Below are positions 1 through 11,082 of a stretch of 64,000 nt of DNA, piece by piece. Position 1 is the first letter of the stretch, and every line of letters begins with the position of its first letter. The notes under the pieces were generated by a model. The model ran no database searches and was not told the DNA's origin. It was given only the letters and a program-made list of their open reading frames with translations. Origin of the DNA: Rapana venosa (Eukaryota > Mollusca > Gastropoda > Neogastropoda > Muricidae); NCBI GenBank assembly GCA_028751875.1, contig CM054143.1:68938293-69002292 (forward strand). The letters run 5' to 3'. A program made the position numbers and the translations under genes.

Positions 1-491
1 AGAGCCAAACCATACAGACAGACAAACAAATGGACAGATAACAGTCCTGACCAGAGTCCAGAGACAGAGACAGAGAGAGGAAAACAAAGAGTAGGAACCG
101 GTAATAACAGTTGTATTAATACATCTTGGGAAGGAGATATGAAAGTATCACACAGTTTCATCAAAAGGATCTTGATACATTGTTTTCAATTTTTTCAGCT
201 TAGTTTCATTTTTTAGTGGGAGGGAAGGCCTAATCCCAGCCAGCCCCCAGAATATGCTGACGTGATTGAATATTGTTATCTTAGGTAGAGGTAGAATTGA
301 TCCCATGTGAGTGTCTAAAATCATTTACAGTGAAGATGGCATTGTAATAAAAGATTTCCCAAGCAAGATCTTAGCATCAAAACTCCTTTATTGAAGAGAA
401 GCAATGGACTTAAGGGGAAGAATAGTTAATATCTGACCTGGTCAGCAACTGTTAAAATGATGATTTGTTAGGATAAGCGTTAGGGCGCGTT
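1..491. other. non-coding, no recognised feature
   Basis: Mixed-composition sequence ahead of the first minisatellite. I see no credible reading frame, no SINE or LINE motif and no array. Confidence 0.5.
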
Positions 492-1462
492 TATGCACCC
501 TCACTATTAACGAAGTAGTCCAACACCTCAGCTCTGTATTCCACAGAGAGATAGTCCGTATGAGCAAACCCTCACTATTCATTGAAGTAGTCACGACCTC
601 AGCTGCTGTATTCCACAGAGAGATGTCAATAAGAAGCAAACCCTCACTATTAATTTGAAAAAGTAGTCAACCACCTCAGCTGCTGTATTCCACAGAGAGA
701 TAAACAGTATGAAACAAACCCTCACTATTAGACTGAATAGTCAACAACAGAAAAAAATGAACAAACAACAATTAAACAACAACAAAATAACATAAAAGAA
801 AAGGCATAACAAAGCAAAACAATAGACAATAAAAGAAAGTGAAAAGAACAGAAAAATAAAAGAGACAAGACCTGGATGAAAATACGTAGAACGGAGAAAC
901 TCAGCAGACTCTGTAATCCACAGAGAGATGTTTAAACAGTATGAGTCAAACCCTCAACTATTCAATGAAGTATCAACACCTCAGCTGCTGTATTCCACCA
1001 GAGAGATATTCAGTATGAAAAACCCTCACTATCATTGAAGTATTCAACACCCTCACTGCTGTCTTCCAGCAGAAATATTCAGTAGAAACAAACCCTCACC
1101 TATAACTGAAGTAAGTCAACACCTCAGCTGCTGTATTCCACAGAGAGATATTCAGTATGAGCAAACCGTCACTATTTTGAAGAAGTCAAGATACTCAGCT
1201 GCTTTATTCCACAGAGAGATATTCATTATGAACAAACCCTCACTAATTAACTGAAGTAGTCAACACCTCAGCTGCTAGTAATTCCACAGAGAGATGTCAG
1301 TATGAGCAAACCCTCACAATCATTCGAAGTAGTCAACACCTCAGCTGCTGTATTCCCACAAGAGATATTCAGTATATGAGCAAACCCTCACTATAATTTA
1401 AGTAGTTCAACACCTCAGCACTGTATTCCACAGAGAGATTTCATATTGAGCAAACCCTCATT
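492..1462. repeat. minisatellite, about 70-bp unit, ~12 copies
   Basis: A unit of about 70 bp recurs. Each copy carries 'caaaccctcactatt', then 'gaagtagtcaacacctcag', then 'ctgtattccacagagagat'. The last motif can be found near 531, 603, 681, 909, 986, 1129, 1198, 1271, 1344 and 1419, with a diverged copy near 1060. The array is interrupted at about 741-905 by an A-rich stretch. Copies differ by many 1-3 base indels. No reading frame is kept across copies, so the array is non-coding. Confidence 0.9.
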
Positions 1463-1800
1463 CCAGAAAGGAATCTCACACACCTTCTCCAAACAGACAC
1501 AGATTCCTCCTGTTGACCACATCAGTTCTGTGCTCCATAACCATTCCCTATTTTAATACACCTCTGATTTTCAAGATGGACGTTGGATATTGATTGAACA
1601 ATATGTGGCTGATGGTGGGGAAAAGGATAGAGGAGTGTTATATTCTTCTGTGTGGAGGATGTTTTCACGATGCTGGCACTGGGGATAGGAACTCTCTGTA
1701 TATAAAAGACAGCTTACCTCATAACAGCCAAACATTGTTGAAAGATCATCAGAGGATTTAGTCATCACTGTGTTTGGTAGAAAACTGTTGGATGTTCGCG
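1463..1800. other. non-coding spacer
   Basis: Unique sequence between two tandem arrays. The short minus-strand open frame at 1571-1768 has no recognisable domain and I do not call it a gene. Confidence 0.4.
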
Positions 1801-1805
1801 GAATT

Positions 1806-1952
1806 TTTGACTGCTCTATATTAAATGTTCGACTACTCTATATTAAATTTTGGACTGCTCTATATTAAATGTTGGAACTGCTCTAAATCATGTTTGGACT
1901 GCCTCTAAAATATTAAATGTTGGAGCAGCTCTATTAAATGTCTGACTGCTCT
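1806..1952. repeat. short tandem repeat, about 23-bp unit, ~7 copies
   Basis: The words 'gactgctctatattaaatgt' and close variants repeat every 22-25 bp. The array runs directly into the CT-rich block that follows. Confidence 0.85.
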
Positions 1953-1964
1953 AATTTCTCTCCT

Positions 1965-2153
1965 CCCATCAGACATCTCTCTCTCTCTCCACCTCTCTTC
2001 ACATCTCTCTCTCTCTCTCTCTTCTCTTCTGTTTCTCTCTCTCTACCATCATCTGTTTCTCTCTCTTTCAGTTTCTCGTCAGTTTCTCGTCACTCAGTTT
2101 CTTTCTACTCTCAGTTTTCTCGTCTCTCCGTTCTCTCTCCTCTCTCTGTCTCA

Positions 2154-2184
<31 letters not shown>

Positions 2185-3131
2185 TGTTCTCTCCTCCCCC
2201 CCCTCCTCCTATTTCTCACTCCTCTCAGTCGTCACTCCCTCTCTATTTCCTCTCTCCTCTAATTCAGTCTCGCTCTCAGGAGATCTCTCTCTCTCCTGTT
2301 TTCTCTCTCTCTCTCTGTTTCTCTCTCTCTCATTTTTCTCTCTCTCTCATTTCTCTCTTCTCAGTTTCTCTCCTCTCTCCTCATTATCTCTCTCCTCTCT
2401 CTCTGTTTCTCTTTCTCTCAAGTTTCTCATCTCTCTCTCTCTCCTTTCTCATCACTCTCTCTCTCAAAATCTCTCTTTCTCTCTCTCTCACTCAGTTTCT
2501 CTCTTCTCAGTTTATCACTCTCTCTCTCCTCCGTTTCTTCTCTCTCTCACTCAGTTTCTCTCTCTCTCAGTTCTCTCTCTCATCTCCCTCTCAGTTTCTC
2601 TCTCTCATTTCTCTCTCCTCAGTCTCTCTCTCTCTCACTCTCAGTCTCTCTCTCTCTCGTCTCTCTTTTCTTTTCTCAGTTTCTCTTCAGTTTTCTCTCT
2701 CTCTCTCTCATTTCTCTCAGTTTCTCTCTCTCTCAAGTCTCTCTCTCTCTCTCTCTCTCAGTCTCTCTCTCTCTCTCGGTCTCTCCTCTCTCTCTCCATC
2801 TGTTCTCTCGCTCTCTCTATTTCTTCTCTCTCCACTTTCTCTCTCTCTCTCTATTTTCTCTCTCTCCTCAGATTCCTCTCCTCTCAGTTTCACTCCTCTC
2901 TCTGTTTTCCTCTCTCTCACTCCTGTTTCTCTCTCTCTCTGTTTCTCTCTCATCATCTCTGTTATCTCATCTCTCTCTGTTTCTCTCTCCTCTGCTTCGC
3001 TCATTTCTCTCTCTCTCAGTTTTCTCTCTTCTCTCCTCTGTTTGTCTCTCCCATCATTTTTCTCACGCTCTCTCTCTGTCTCTCTCTGTCTCTCTGTCTG
3101 TCTGTCCTGTCTGTCTGTCTGTCCCCCACCC

Positions 3132-3169
<38 letters not shown>

Positions 3170-3715
3170 CAGTTTCTCTCTCTCTCTGCTTCTCTCAGTT
3201 TTCTCTCTCTCTCTCTCAGTCTCTCTCCTCTCTCTCTCGCTCTCATCCCTCTCTCTCTCATCTGTCTCTCTCTTCTCTCTGTATCTCTCTGTGTCTGGCT
3301 CTCTGTCCTCTGTCTCTCTCCCCTCTCTCTCTTCACCTCCTCTCTCCTCTCTCTGTCTCTCTCTCTCTCCCTCTCTCGTCTCTGTCTCTCTCTGTGGTCC
3401 TCTCTCTGTCTGTAATCTCTGTTATCTCTGTCTCTCTCTCCCCACCTTCTCTCTCTCTGCTCTCTCTCTCTGTTCTCACTCTCTCTGGTCTCTCCTCTCT
3501 CTCTGTCTACCTCTCTCTCTCTCTCTCTCTCTCTCTCGATCCCTCCTCTCTGTCTCTCCTCTCGTCCTCATCTCTCTGTCTCTCTCTCTCTCTCACTCTC
3601 TCTCCCCTCTCCTCTCTCTCTGTCTCTCCATCATCACCGTCAGACTCTCTGTCTCTCCTCTGTCTTCTCCTTCTCAGTCTCTCTCTCTCTCTGTCTCTCT
3701 CTCTGTCTGTCAGCG
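1965..3715. repeat. (CT)n-rich low-complexity block
   Basis: About 1.75 kb of TCTCTC broken every 10-30 bases by 'cagttt', 'tgtt' or 'cctc'. It is open in several frames because CT repeats rarely make stop codons. The 593-residue Ser/Leu-only frame across it is an artefact of composition. Confidence 0.95.
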
Positions 3716-4065
3716 CTGAAGTCTGCCAGGCAAGGGGAATCACTGCTCCTCCACACTCTGCACCTTGTCCTCACATGCTGGCCTTTCTCCCCAGACATGC
3801 ATTTGGAGGCTGGCTGCCTCTTGGTCACAGCGCCAAGTCCACACCACAATGACACAAACACAGCAACCAAGGTCTGTGGGCAGTGCTGCAGACATCGTTA
3901 TCTTGTGACAGGATTTCTGGTGCCCGTGTTTAAACTGACCTTGGGACCGTGTCTATTTCAGTCCACACACACACACACACACACACACACTGAGCAACTT
4001 GACATTTCTGCTGAACAAGACAACCTGGCAAATCACGTGCAACAGGCGCGCCGCGGTCTTTTGGT
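3716..4065. other. non-coding unique sequence with a (CA)n tract
   Basis: Mixed-composition DNA containing a perfect (CA)n run at about 3964-3990. A pyrimidine tract followed by 'cag' near 3783-3794 resembles a splice acceptor, but no supporting coding frame was found. Confidence 0.5.
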
Positions 4066-4285
4066 GTAATAGGGGGGGTTGGTGGGGGGGTTTGGGTGGG
4101 TTGGGGGTGGGGTGGGGGGGGGGTGTATGATGGGGGATAAAAGAGGGGGTGTGAATGGTTGGGGGGGGGGGGGGTGGGGGGGTGGATGGAGTTGGGGGGG
4201 GGGGGGGGGAAGGGGTGTGGGGGGAAGGGGGGGGGGGGGGGGGGGGGGGCTCGGGGGGGAATGGGGGAGGGTGGGTGTTTTGGGT
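4066..4285 (+). repeat. G-run-rich block on the plus strand
   Basis: Nearly all G and T with G runs up to about 20 bases. Several runs of three or more G lie close enough together to form G-quadruplexes in principle. Long single-base runs also raise doubt about base-calling here. Confidence 0.85.
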
Positions 4286-4289
4286 AGAG

Positions 4290-5045
4290 TGTGAAGAGGA
4301 GTTTGGGTGTTAATATTTTTTTTATTACATTGTGGATGTGGCTGTTTTTCTTGTCATATGTTAGTTATAGTCGCTGTTGTCTGTATGTATGTATATTTGT
4401 GTTGTTTTACATTGTTTATTTTCCCTTGTTGTGTTGTCCTTCGTATGAATCATCCCTGTTGTTGTTTTATCAGTTGTTTGTATGCGTTGAAAGGTTGTGT
4501 GTAACAGTGTGACGAGGGGGGGGGGGGGGAGGGATGAGCGGGGAGCGAAGCAGATGGTGTGTGTTTTTAGACAATCCTGCCTTCCTACTGCGACTGCTCC
4601 TGACATCCTCCACTATCAGATTATACTAAAACTCTTATTCGCGCGTGCTAACTGACCAAGCACTCTTGTGGTGCATCTTTATCTAATGTTCATTTTACAA
4701 TCCTGTTCGACCTGATGTGAGTAGATTGTCAGTTCTTGAGGTCAATTCTGTCAGTAGCGGTCATCCAAGCTCCCTACACGCAAACACAATGCCAATCAGC
4801 ACTTCCGTCGCGAATTAGACTTTATGACGGGTACTGTCCGCTCTTCCTATGTGGTAAACGAACACTAAGAGGAGACTTATCTTTTGAGAGATCCTAGTGC
4901 ACTTGAACCTTCAGAACACTTCAGTTTTACACACACGTGGAGCCCTCGCGCGAGTTCTCAGTTACATGAGTCGTGTGTCTTCTCTGCGCACATAGTGAAT
5001 CTTTTCATCATTAGATAGTGACTCTTCCCCCCCTTTAATTAAAAA
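4290..5045. other. non-coding; structureless segment
   Basis: The stretch at 4290-4515 is T/G-rich. From about 4560 to 5030 the sequence has even base composition, with no array, no transposon match to elsewhere in the window, and no open frame. It differs in texture from its neighbours. Confidence 0.5.
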
Positions 5046-5120
5046 ATTTTAAACTTCTCCTCTCTCCTCTCTCTCTCTCTCTCCTCTCTCTCCTCTCCTC
5101 TCTCTCCCTCTCCTCTCTCT
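5046..5120. repeat. (CT)n tract
   Basis: Short CTCTCC array directly abutting the LINE fragment that follows. Confidence 0.9.
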
Positions 5121-5124
5121 GTGT

Positions 5125-5630
5125 TAGTTGAATGTACACAAATATCGCTTTTCACCTACAAATGAGAATACCACATGCCCTGCATGTCTAGACAGGAAAG
5201 AAGATGAAGGACACTTTGAATTTAGAAGTCCCCTATACCAGGACATTAGACAGCAGTACAAACTTAACGTTGATGTTGGTGTTAACCTAGACAAAGCCCT
5301 TGTCAGTGTACTAGCTTGCAATTCACAAGCATCTCTAGTAAATCTCGCCAAATTCCTTTTAGCTGCATTTAAACTCAGACAGAACTTTATTGAAAACATG
5401 AGTAATTAAAAGTGAATCACCTCCAGGATTAAGATTGTTTCCATCTGCACTCAGCAGTTGTTTTGCTTGATTTTTTCTTTCAGTGAACATGTTCATGTAG
5501 TACCAGTATTGTGTTTCTTGATCATGTTATATATTATGTCAGAATAATGTTTAGGTTTCCCCCCATGAAAGGGGCTGTTGGCCTGTATTCATTAAATTTC
5601 AGAGTTCAGAGTTCAGAGTTTCAGAGTCTC
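5125..5630 (+). mobile_element. 5'-truncated non-LTR retrotransposon 3' end
   Basis: The plus frame 5128-5409 encodes about 93 residues holding a 'CPACLDRKEDEGHF' and 'SPLYQDIRQQY' signature. The pattern C-x2-C, then E-D-E-x-H-F, then x-P-L-Y-x-D-I-R is typical of the cysteine/histidine-rich C-terminus of many LINE reverse-transcriptase polyproteins, where it follows the RT domain. Nothing upstream of it survives, because a CT array begins immediately before and a TAG lies in frame just upstream. After the stop comes a T-rich 3' untranslated stretch containing 'gaaaggggctgttggcctg'. It ends in a short repeated tail, 'cagagtt' about three times, which looks like a LINE 3' microsatellite. The clade cannot be fixed from this fragment alone. 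The listed initiator is only the first in-frame codon after the truncation, not a real start. Confidence 0.7.
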
Positions 5631-6286
5631 TCTCTCTGTTAGCGCTGCATACATTCTCCAGTTTCCCGCCAAGGCAAAGTGTATGCAAGGCACGGCGTTC
5701 AACTGCCACCCAACCAAACGGAGCAGCGGCAATGTGCACGTGTGTCTGAAATAATAACCCGCCTCGCTCTGACCGCACGGGAAATATGCTAATTACCGCC
5801 CCCCCCCCCCCCCCCCCCCTCACACAAAACACACCACACACACACATAGCTGGGGAAAGGAGTGCTCAGACCACTGAACTCACACACACACACACACAAT
5901 TATATTTAAAAAGCGCTACTTGAAGAGTAATGAGCACACGTTTTGCTGGTGGAGGAGGAGAGGAGAGAGGCCCATTGCAGGCAATATTGTCAGTAATGAC
6001 GCAATGAATGCCTAGTATTTTTCTAACGTTTGTTCCTGTACCTTTTTATTTTCTAAAGTATGAACGTGAAAGAATGGATGATATAGTAGGTGAAGTCATT
6101 TGTTTGTTTGAAGTTTTATGATTTTTATTTATTTTAATTCTCAACACATTTTTTACCTAAGTGTGTGGTGTGTAGGCGTGCTAGCATGCTTGCAGGTGTG
6201 TATGAGTGTGTTTGTGCATGTGTGTACATATGTGTGTGTGATTTGTATTTTCCCATGTATTATTTTTTCGGTTTTCCCTTTTATAC
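5631..6286. other. non-coding spacer with poly-C and (CA)n
   Basis: Contains a C homopolymer at about 5799-5819 and (CA)n at about 5820-5900, then AT-rich sequence with a GT-rich patch at 6160-6240. I see no gene. Confidence 0.6.
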
Positions 6287-6446
6287 TGGTTCAATTTATT
6301 GGTAAAGATTGCAATAATGTAGTATTTCAGTATCATCATTAAGAAATTTGTTCTTAGATAGATGGCTTGATGAAAAAAAGCAAATGGGTTGGCTTATTCA
6401 ATATACCATCGGGATATAAATATTTGACTTGACTGACACACACACG
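6287..6446 (+). mobile_element. repeat family with TTTGAC tail (copy 1)
   Basis: This 150-bp segment aligns by eye with 32751-32900. Both contain 'ctggttcaa', 'ttcttagatagatg', 'aaaaaagcaaa' and 'ttattcaat' words in the same order, and both end at a TTTGAC or TTGACA tail. Shorter antisense copies lie at 34498-34600, 44268-44365 and 63502-63545. A 3' end with a hexamer tail suggests a retroposon. I do not recognise the family. Confidence 0.7.
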
Positions 6447-6450
6447 TGAT

Positions 6451-6785
6451 TATTTTATTTTATTCTTTTATATCGAGGTAAGGGAAAAACACTTATGTGT
6501 TTTTTTACATACCCCCCGTTGTAAAATTTGAAAATCTTGCATCTGTTCCCACCGCACACAAGGCCCCTACTCTTACGAAAAGCGGAACAGGGTTTTTAAC
6601 GTGTGCGAAAAGGTGTTCTGCGTGCGTTCCACAGGGGACCTCGGTTTATAATCTCTCCGAAGGATTTTTGGGAAGGGGAGTCTGCACTGAGATAACTCCA
6701 GAGAAAAAAACCCCTTGAACGGAATCAAACCCCCGGTCATCAGATTGCGAGGCAATGTTCTAACCCCAAAGGCTATCCGTCCCCC
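6451..6785 (-). mobile_element. SINE type A, full length, antisense
   Basis: Read on the minus strand it starts with a tRNA-like head, including a B-box-like element ('gtttgattcc', here slightly mutated). The shared SINE core with 'ggatgttctgcgtgcg'-type words follows, then the '3' stem' and an AT-rich tail. The plus-strand landmarks are 'ttccgaaaagcggaac'-like sequence near 6576-6590 and 'cctcggtttataatctc' near 6638. It is about 330 bp, the same length as the complete copies at 13551 and 34645. The copy shows homopolymer-like drift compared with those copies. Confidence 0.88.
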
Positions 6786-7012
6786 CCCCCCCCCCGTGGG
6801 TGTGTGGGGTTGTGTGTGTTCTCTCCTCTTTTCTCTCTCTCTTACTCTCTCCCCCTGCATGAAAAAATCAAAAAGGGGTTGAGGTGATGGTGACGTTTTG
6901 AGAATTATAATTTAGTAGTATCTCTGAAACACACCACACACACACACACCTCTCTCTCTCCCTCCTCTTCTCCCCTTCTATCCCTCCTCTCTCTCCCTCT
7001 CTCCCCCTTTTA
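6786..7012. repeat. poly-C, GT and CT low-complexity run
   Basis: A C homopolymer, a short GT tract, then two CT-rich patches (about 6820-6858 and 6945-7010) around 80 bp of mixed sequence. Confidence 0.7.
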
Positions 7013-7930
7013 TTGCTTTGCTTTTTAAAGTTTCGAACAACAGTTGGAGAAAGGGCAGGGCTGTCTCTCTCACCCACCTTTTCAACATTTTCCTTGAGAA
7101 AAGGGCTGATCACTGAACATCATAAAGGATCAGCAGCATTGGTGGCAGAACGTCACAAACCCCCGCTTCGCGATGACATTGATGGAATAGCAGATAAAAA
7201 AGAGTTTTCCGCCAACAGAACACTTGGAAAAAGGCCCCCAAAACATACGGCATGGAAATCATGCAGAAAGACCAAACTGATGACTAATAACCCCAACGCT
7301 TTTAGCACTATATCGGGTTAAGACCCAAAGCTAAAAACAGTTCAAAGCTTCAAGTACCGGACCATTGAATCCGACCAGGGATCCAAAGCCAGAAGTAGTA
7401 TGCGGGACTGCACAGACAATAACATTTGTCAAAACTAAACACCATCTGGAGAGATAAAATATCTCACTTATCTCCAAGATCAACTAATGCGCCCCTTGTC
7501 ATACCAAATTTCTGTATCCTGTAAATCATGGCCCCTGACTGCAGATTTGGAGAGGAATACAGGCAGTGGAGATGAGTTTCTTTGGGAGACTCCTTGAAAC
7601 TCCACAAAGCCACATAAGCAACGAAAGCGTGCATAACAGAATCCAGCAAACCTTGGACCCTAGAGCCTTCTAACGACGGAAAAAGCGAAACTTAAGTGGT
7701 GGCATGTCACAAGATCCCAAGGGAATACAAAGCAGTTTTGCAAGGGACTGTCCAAGGGGGAAGAAGAAGAGGCAGACCAAGGAAGAGCGGGGGATAACAT
7801 CAGTGAAAGGACAGGGCCCAAACTCAACAAAACCCGAGAAAGGGAAACAGAGAGAAAATGGAGGGAACGTTGCTGAGTCTTTGAGGTGCCCCCACGGTCG
7901 TCAGACTACGGGACAATAGATAGATAATAG
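7013..7930 (+). mobile_element. RTE-like LINE, degraded RT and C-terminus (copy R1)
   Basis: Broken reading frames spell the palm and C-terminal part of an RTE-type reverse transcriptase. Visible pieces, in order, are a 'TTVGERAG...LSPTFSTF' stretch at about 7030-7095 (the family's 'VGVRQGCLLSPTLF' motif) and 'RDDIDGIA' at about 7168-7192 (the FADDIDG active-site motif with the F-A lost). 'KTKLMTNNPN' follows at about 7272-7300. The frame is then lost through about 7330-7690. It resumes at 7704-7919 with 'RQTKEERG' and ends in 'SLRCPHGRQTTGQ'. The 3' end has 'cgtcagactacgggacaata' and a short GATA-type tail, matching the mirror image of the element at 37437. There is no endonuclease domain, so the copy is 5'-truncated. 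It is inactive because of many frameshifts. Confidence 0.85.
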
Positions 7931-8395
7931 ATATTTTTAGTTGTTGTGTATTCTGTGAAGAAATTTTTCATACTTTTTTATTTTCAATATTGTTTTTGGG
8001 GTTATGACTGTACTTGAATTCTAATGAAAGTTCATTTTAATATCTATTGTTATGTTAACAACATGTGTACCATTTTTTCAATGTGAAGATATCCATTTTT
8101 TGCTTTATAAGTTTGGGTTTTTTTTTTTTAATTAAAAAATTTTTTTTACTTTTTTTTTTTTTTTTTTGTTTTTGGGGGGTGGTTTTGTTGCATTTTTTCT
8201 TTTTGTTTGTTTGCTTGTTGTTGTTTTGTTGTTTTTGGTTTGGATGTTTTTTTGGGGTTTTTTTTTTATTTCTTTACTTTAAAAGTTTTTCCTTTTCTTT
8301 TATTTTCTTGTTTTTTTAAATTTTTTTAAATTTTTTCCCCTTTGTTTTTTACTGGGGAAAATATAGTCTTGGGTTTTTTTATTAAAGTGTCCCTA
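7931..8395. other. T-rich non-coding stretch
   Basis: Long T runs with GTTT patches. The Phe-rich frame at 8065-8319 is a composition artefact. Confidence 0.7.
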
Positions 8396-8462
8396 TATGC
8401 GGGGGCTGGAGTAAAAAAAAAAACACAGATGCTTTTTTCTTTTCCTAGTAATAAAAGAATTC
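8396..8462 (+). mobile_element. SINE tail remnant
   Basis: Contains 'gcgggggctggagtaaaaa' followed by a diverged version of the 'gcttattccattatcc' SINE 3' end and 'taataaaagaatt'. It is diverged, but in the same order as complete SINEs and immediately followed by the CT block. Confidence 0.5.
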
Positions 8463-9145
8463 GCATTCCCTTGTCTCCTCCTGTTTCTCTCTCTCTCTCC
8501 AGTTTCCCCTTCTCAGTTCTCTCTCTCCTCAGTTTCCTCTCTCTCTCAGTTTCTCCTCTCTCCTCATTCTCTCCCGTTTCTCTCTTCTCCTCCTCATTTC
8601 TCTCTCTCAGTTTTCTCTGTCCCCCCATTTTCTCTCTCTCTCTCTCAGTTTTTCTCTCCTTTTCTTTTCTCTCCATTTTTCCTCTATCTAAGTTTTCTCC
8701 ATTCCTCTCTCTCACAGTTCCTCTCTCTATCATTTTTTTCTCCTCAGTTTCTCTCTCTCCTCTCATTTCTCTCCTCAGTTTCTCTCTCTCTCATCTCTCT
8801 CTCTCTGTTTCTCTCTCTCATTTTTCTCTCTCTCTCTCTCCCCCTGCTCTCTCAACCCTTCTCCCCTCTCTCTCTCTCAACTCTCTCTCTTATCTCTCTT
8901 TCTCTCAGTTTCTCCCCTCTCTCATTCTCTCTCTTTTCTCTCAGTTTCTATCTCAGCCCCTCTCTCAGTTTCTTTTCTCTCTCCCCTCTCTCTCTTCTCT
9001 TTTCCTCTCTCTCTCTCTCTCAGATTCTCTCTTTCTCTCAGTTTTCTCTCTCTCTCTCAGTCTCTCTCTCTCAGTTTCTCTCTCTCAGTTTCTCTCTCTC
9101 TCATTTCTCACTCTCTCTCTCAGTTTCTCTCTCTCTCCTTATTTA

Positions 9146-9194
<49 letters not shown>

Positions 9195-9423
9195 CATTCT
9201 CTCTGAATTTCTCTCTCTCTCTCAGTTTCTCTCTCTCCCTCAGTTTCTCTCTCTCTCCCTTAGTTTCTCTCTCTCTCTCTCTCTCTCTCTCCCCTCTCTT
9301 TCTCTCTCTCTCTCCCCTTTTCTCTCTCTCCAGTTTCATTCTCTCTGAATTTCTCTCTCTCCCTCAGTTTCTTTCTCTCTCTCAGTTTCTCTCTCTCCCC
9401 AGTTTCTCTTCTCTCTCTCTCCA

Positions 9424-9454
<31 letters not shown>

Positions 9455-10127
9455 CTCTCTCCCCTCTCATTTTTCTCTCTCTCTCTCTCTCTCAGTTTCC
9501 TCTCTCTCAGTTTCTCAGTTTCTCTCTCTCTCTCTCTCTCTCCCTCTCAGTCTCTCTCTCCCCCCTCAGTTTCTCTCTCTCTCAGTTTCTCTCTCTCTCT
9601 CAGTCTCTCTCTCTCAGTTTCTCTCTCTCTCCAGTCCCCCTCTCTCTCAGTTTCTCTCTCGTTTTCTCTTCTCTCTCATTTCTCTCTCTCTCTCAGTTTC
9701 TCTCTCTCTCAGTTTCTCTCTCTCTCAGTCTCTTTTCCTCAGTTTCTCTCTCTCCCCCTTAGTTTCTCTCTCTCTCTCAGTTTCTCTCTCTCTCAGTTTC
9801 TCTCTTCTCTCAGTTTCTCTCTCTTTTCTCTCCTCAGTTTCTCTCTCTCTCAGTTTCTCTCTCTCTCATTTCTCTCTCTCTCTCTCTCAGTTTCTCTCTC
9901 TCTGAATTCTCCTCTCTCTCTCAGTTTCTCTCTCTCTCCCCAGTTTCTCTCTCTCTCTCTTTTCCTCTCTCTCTCTTCCCCTCTCTCAGTCTCTCTCTCT
10001 CAGTTTTCTCTCTCTCAGTTTTCTCTCTCGTCTCTCTCTCTCTCTCTCTCTCTTCTCCCCTCTCTCTCTCTCTCCCCTCTCTCTCTCTCTCTCAGTTTCT
10101 CTCTCCCCTCTCTCAGTTTGGTCTCTC
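8463..10127. repeat. (CT)n-rich block with 'cagttt' interruptions
   Basis: About 1.66 kb of CTCTCT with regular 'cagtttctctctctc' words, which suggests a degenerate 16-30 bp minisatellite built on CT repeats. The 601-residue Ser/Leu/Phe frame is not a gene. Confidence 0.95.
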
Positions 10128-10350
10128 TCCTTCGGATGAGACTATAAACGAGGGCCCCGTGTGCGAACGCACGCAGAACATCTTACGCACACGTTAAATC
10201 CTGTTCCGTTTTTCGTAAGAGTAGGCCACTGTGTGCTGGTGGGAACAGATGACAGAATTTACAAAACCGCATACTCACGGGTACTAGATGTAAAAAAGCA
10301 CATAAGTGCTTATTCCATTATCCTCGATATAAAAATAAATAAATAAATAA
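10128..10350 (+). mobile_element. SINE core and tail, head replaced by CT array
   Basis: Starts at 'ctccttcggatgagac', the first bases of the SINE core, directly against the CT block. It continues through 'gtgtgcgaacgcacgcagaa', 'gtaagagtaggccactgtg' and 'gcttattccattatcctcg', and ends in an (AAAT)n tail at about 10330-10350. The tRNA head is missing. A new CT block starts right after the tail. Confidence 0.92.
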
Positions 10351-10585
10351 AGTTTCTCTCTCTCAAAGTCTCTCTCTCTCAGTTTCTCTCTCTCTCTGTT
10401 TCTCTCTCTCTGTTTCTCTCTCTCATTCCTCTCTCTCTCATCACACACATACAAACACAAGCACATACACACGCACGCACGCTCGCGCGCGCACACACAC
10501 ACATTATCTCTTATCCCCAAAATAAAAGAAATTGTCACTCACACACAAACACACACACACTCTCTCTCTCTCTCTCTCTCTTCCC

Positions 10586-10629
<44 letters not shown>

Positions 10630-10711
10630 CCCCTGTTTCCAGTTTGTAGCAAGTTCGCTTCTTGATGTGCGTGCAGGAACACTGAAACACATAGCCTTCA
10701 TCCGCGCGCTT

Positions 10712-10753
<42 letters not shown>

Positions 10754-11082
10754 CACACACACACACACACACACACACAACAGGCATACACACACCACAG
10801 GCATACAACACACACACACCGCGCGCTAGCTAGTACACAACACATGTATTCACACCCTTATGCACCACACGCGCACCCGCACACACATACACACATAAGG
10901 ACACACACACGCGCGCGCTCGCACGCACACACACATGGCATGTATAACATTACCACGCATATTTATCATCATCATCATCATCATAAATCATCATAAATCA
11001 TATTATTTTATATTATTGTTATTATTATTACTACTACTATTATTTTACTAACTACTATTATTATTATCATTATTAATTGTTT
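10351..11082. repeat. CT, CA, ATC and ATT microsatellite cluster
   Basis: (CT)n at 10352-10440 and 10560-10632. (CA)n with CG-alternating patches at 10443-10502, 10540-10560 and 10712-10940. (ATC)n at 10966-10985 and (ATT)n-like at 10998-11085. A short unique piece lies at 10636-10705. Confidence 0.9.

Noticed and set aside
1938..3719. 593-residue open frame
   Set aside because: It translates only CT repeats into Ser, Leu, Phe and Pro; other frames over the same DNA are open too.
3783..3872. Small exon between a 'ttctccccag' acceptor and an 'aag|gt' donor
   Set aside because: No codon pattern or domain, and such sites are frequent by chance in CT-rich DNA.
8342..10147. 601-residue open frame
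   Set aside because: CT-array artefact; the final codons run into a SINE.
10532..10996. His/Thr-rich 154-residue frame (and similar frames at 28876, 32474 and 36017)
   Set aside because: Translation of CA or GT arrays.
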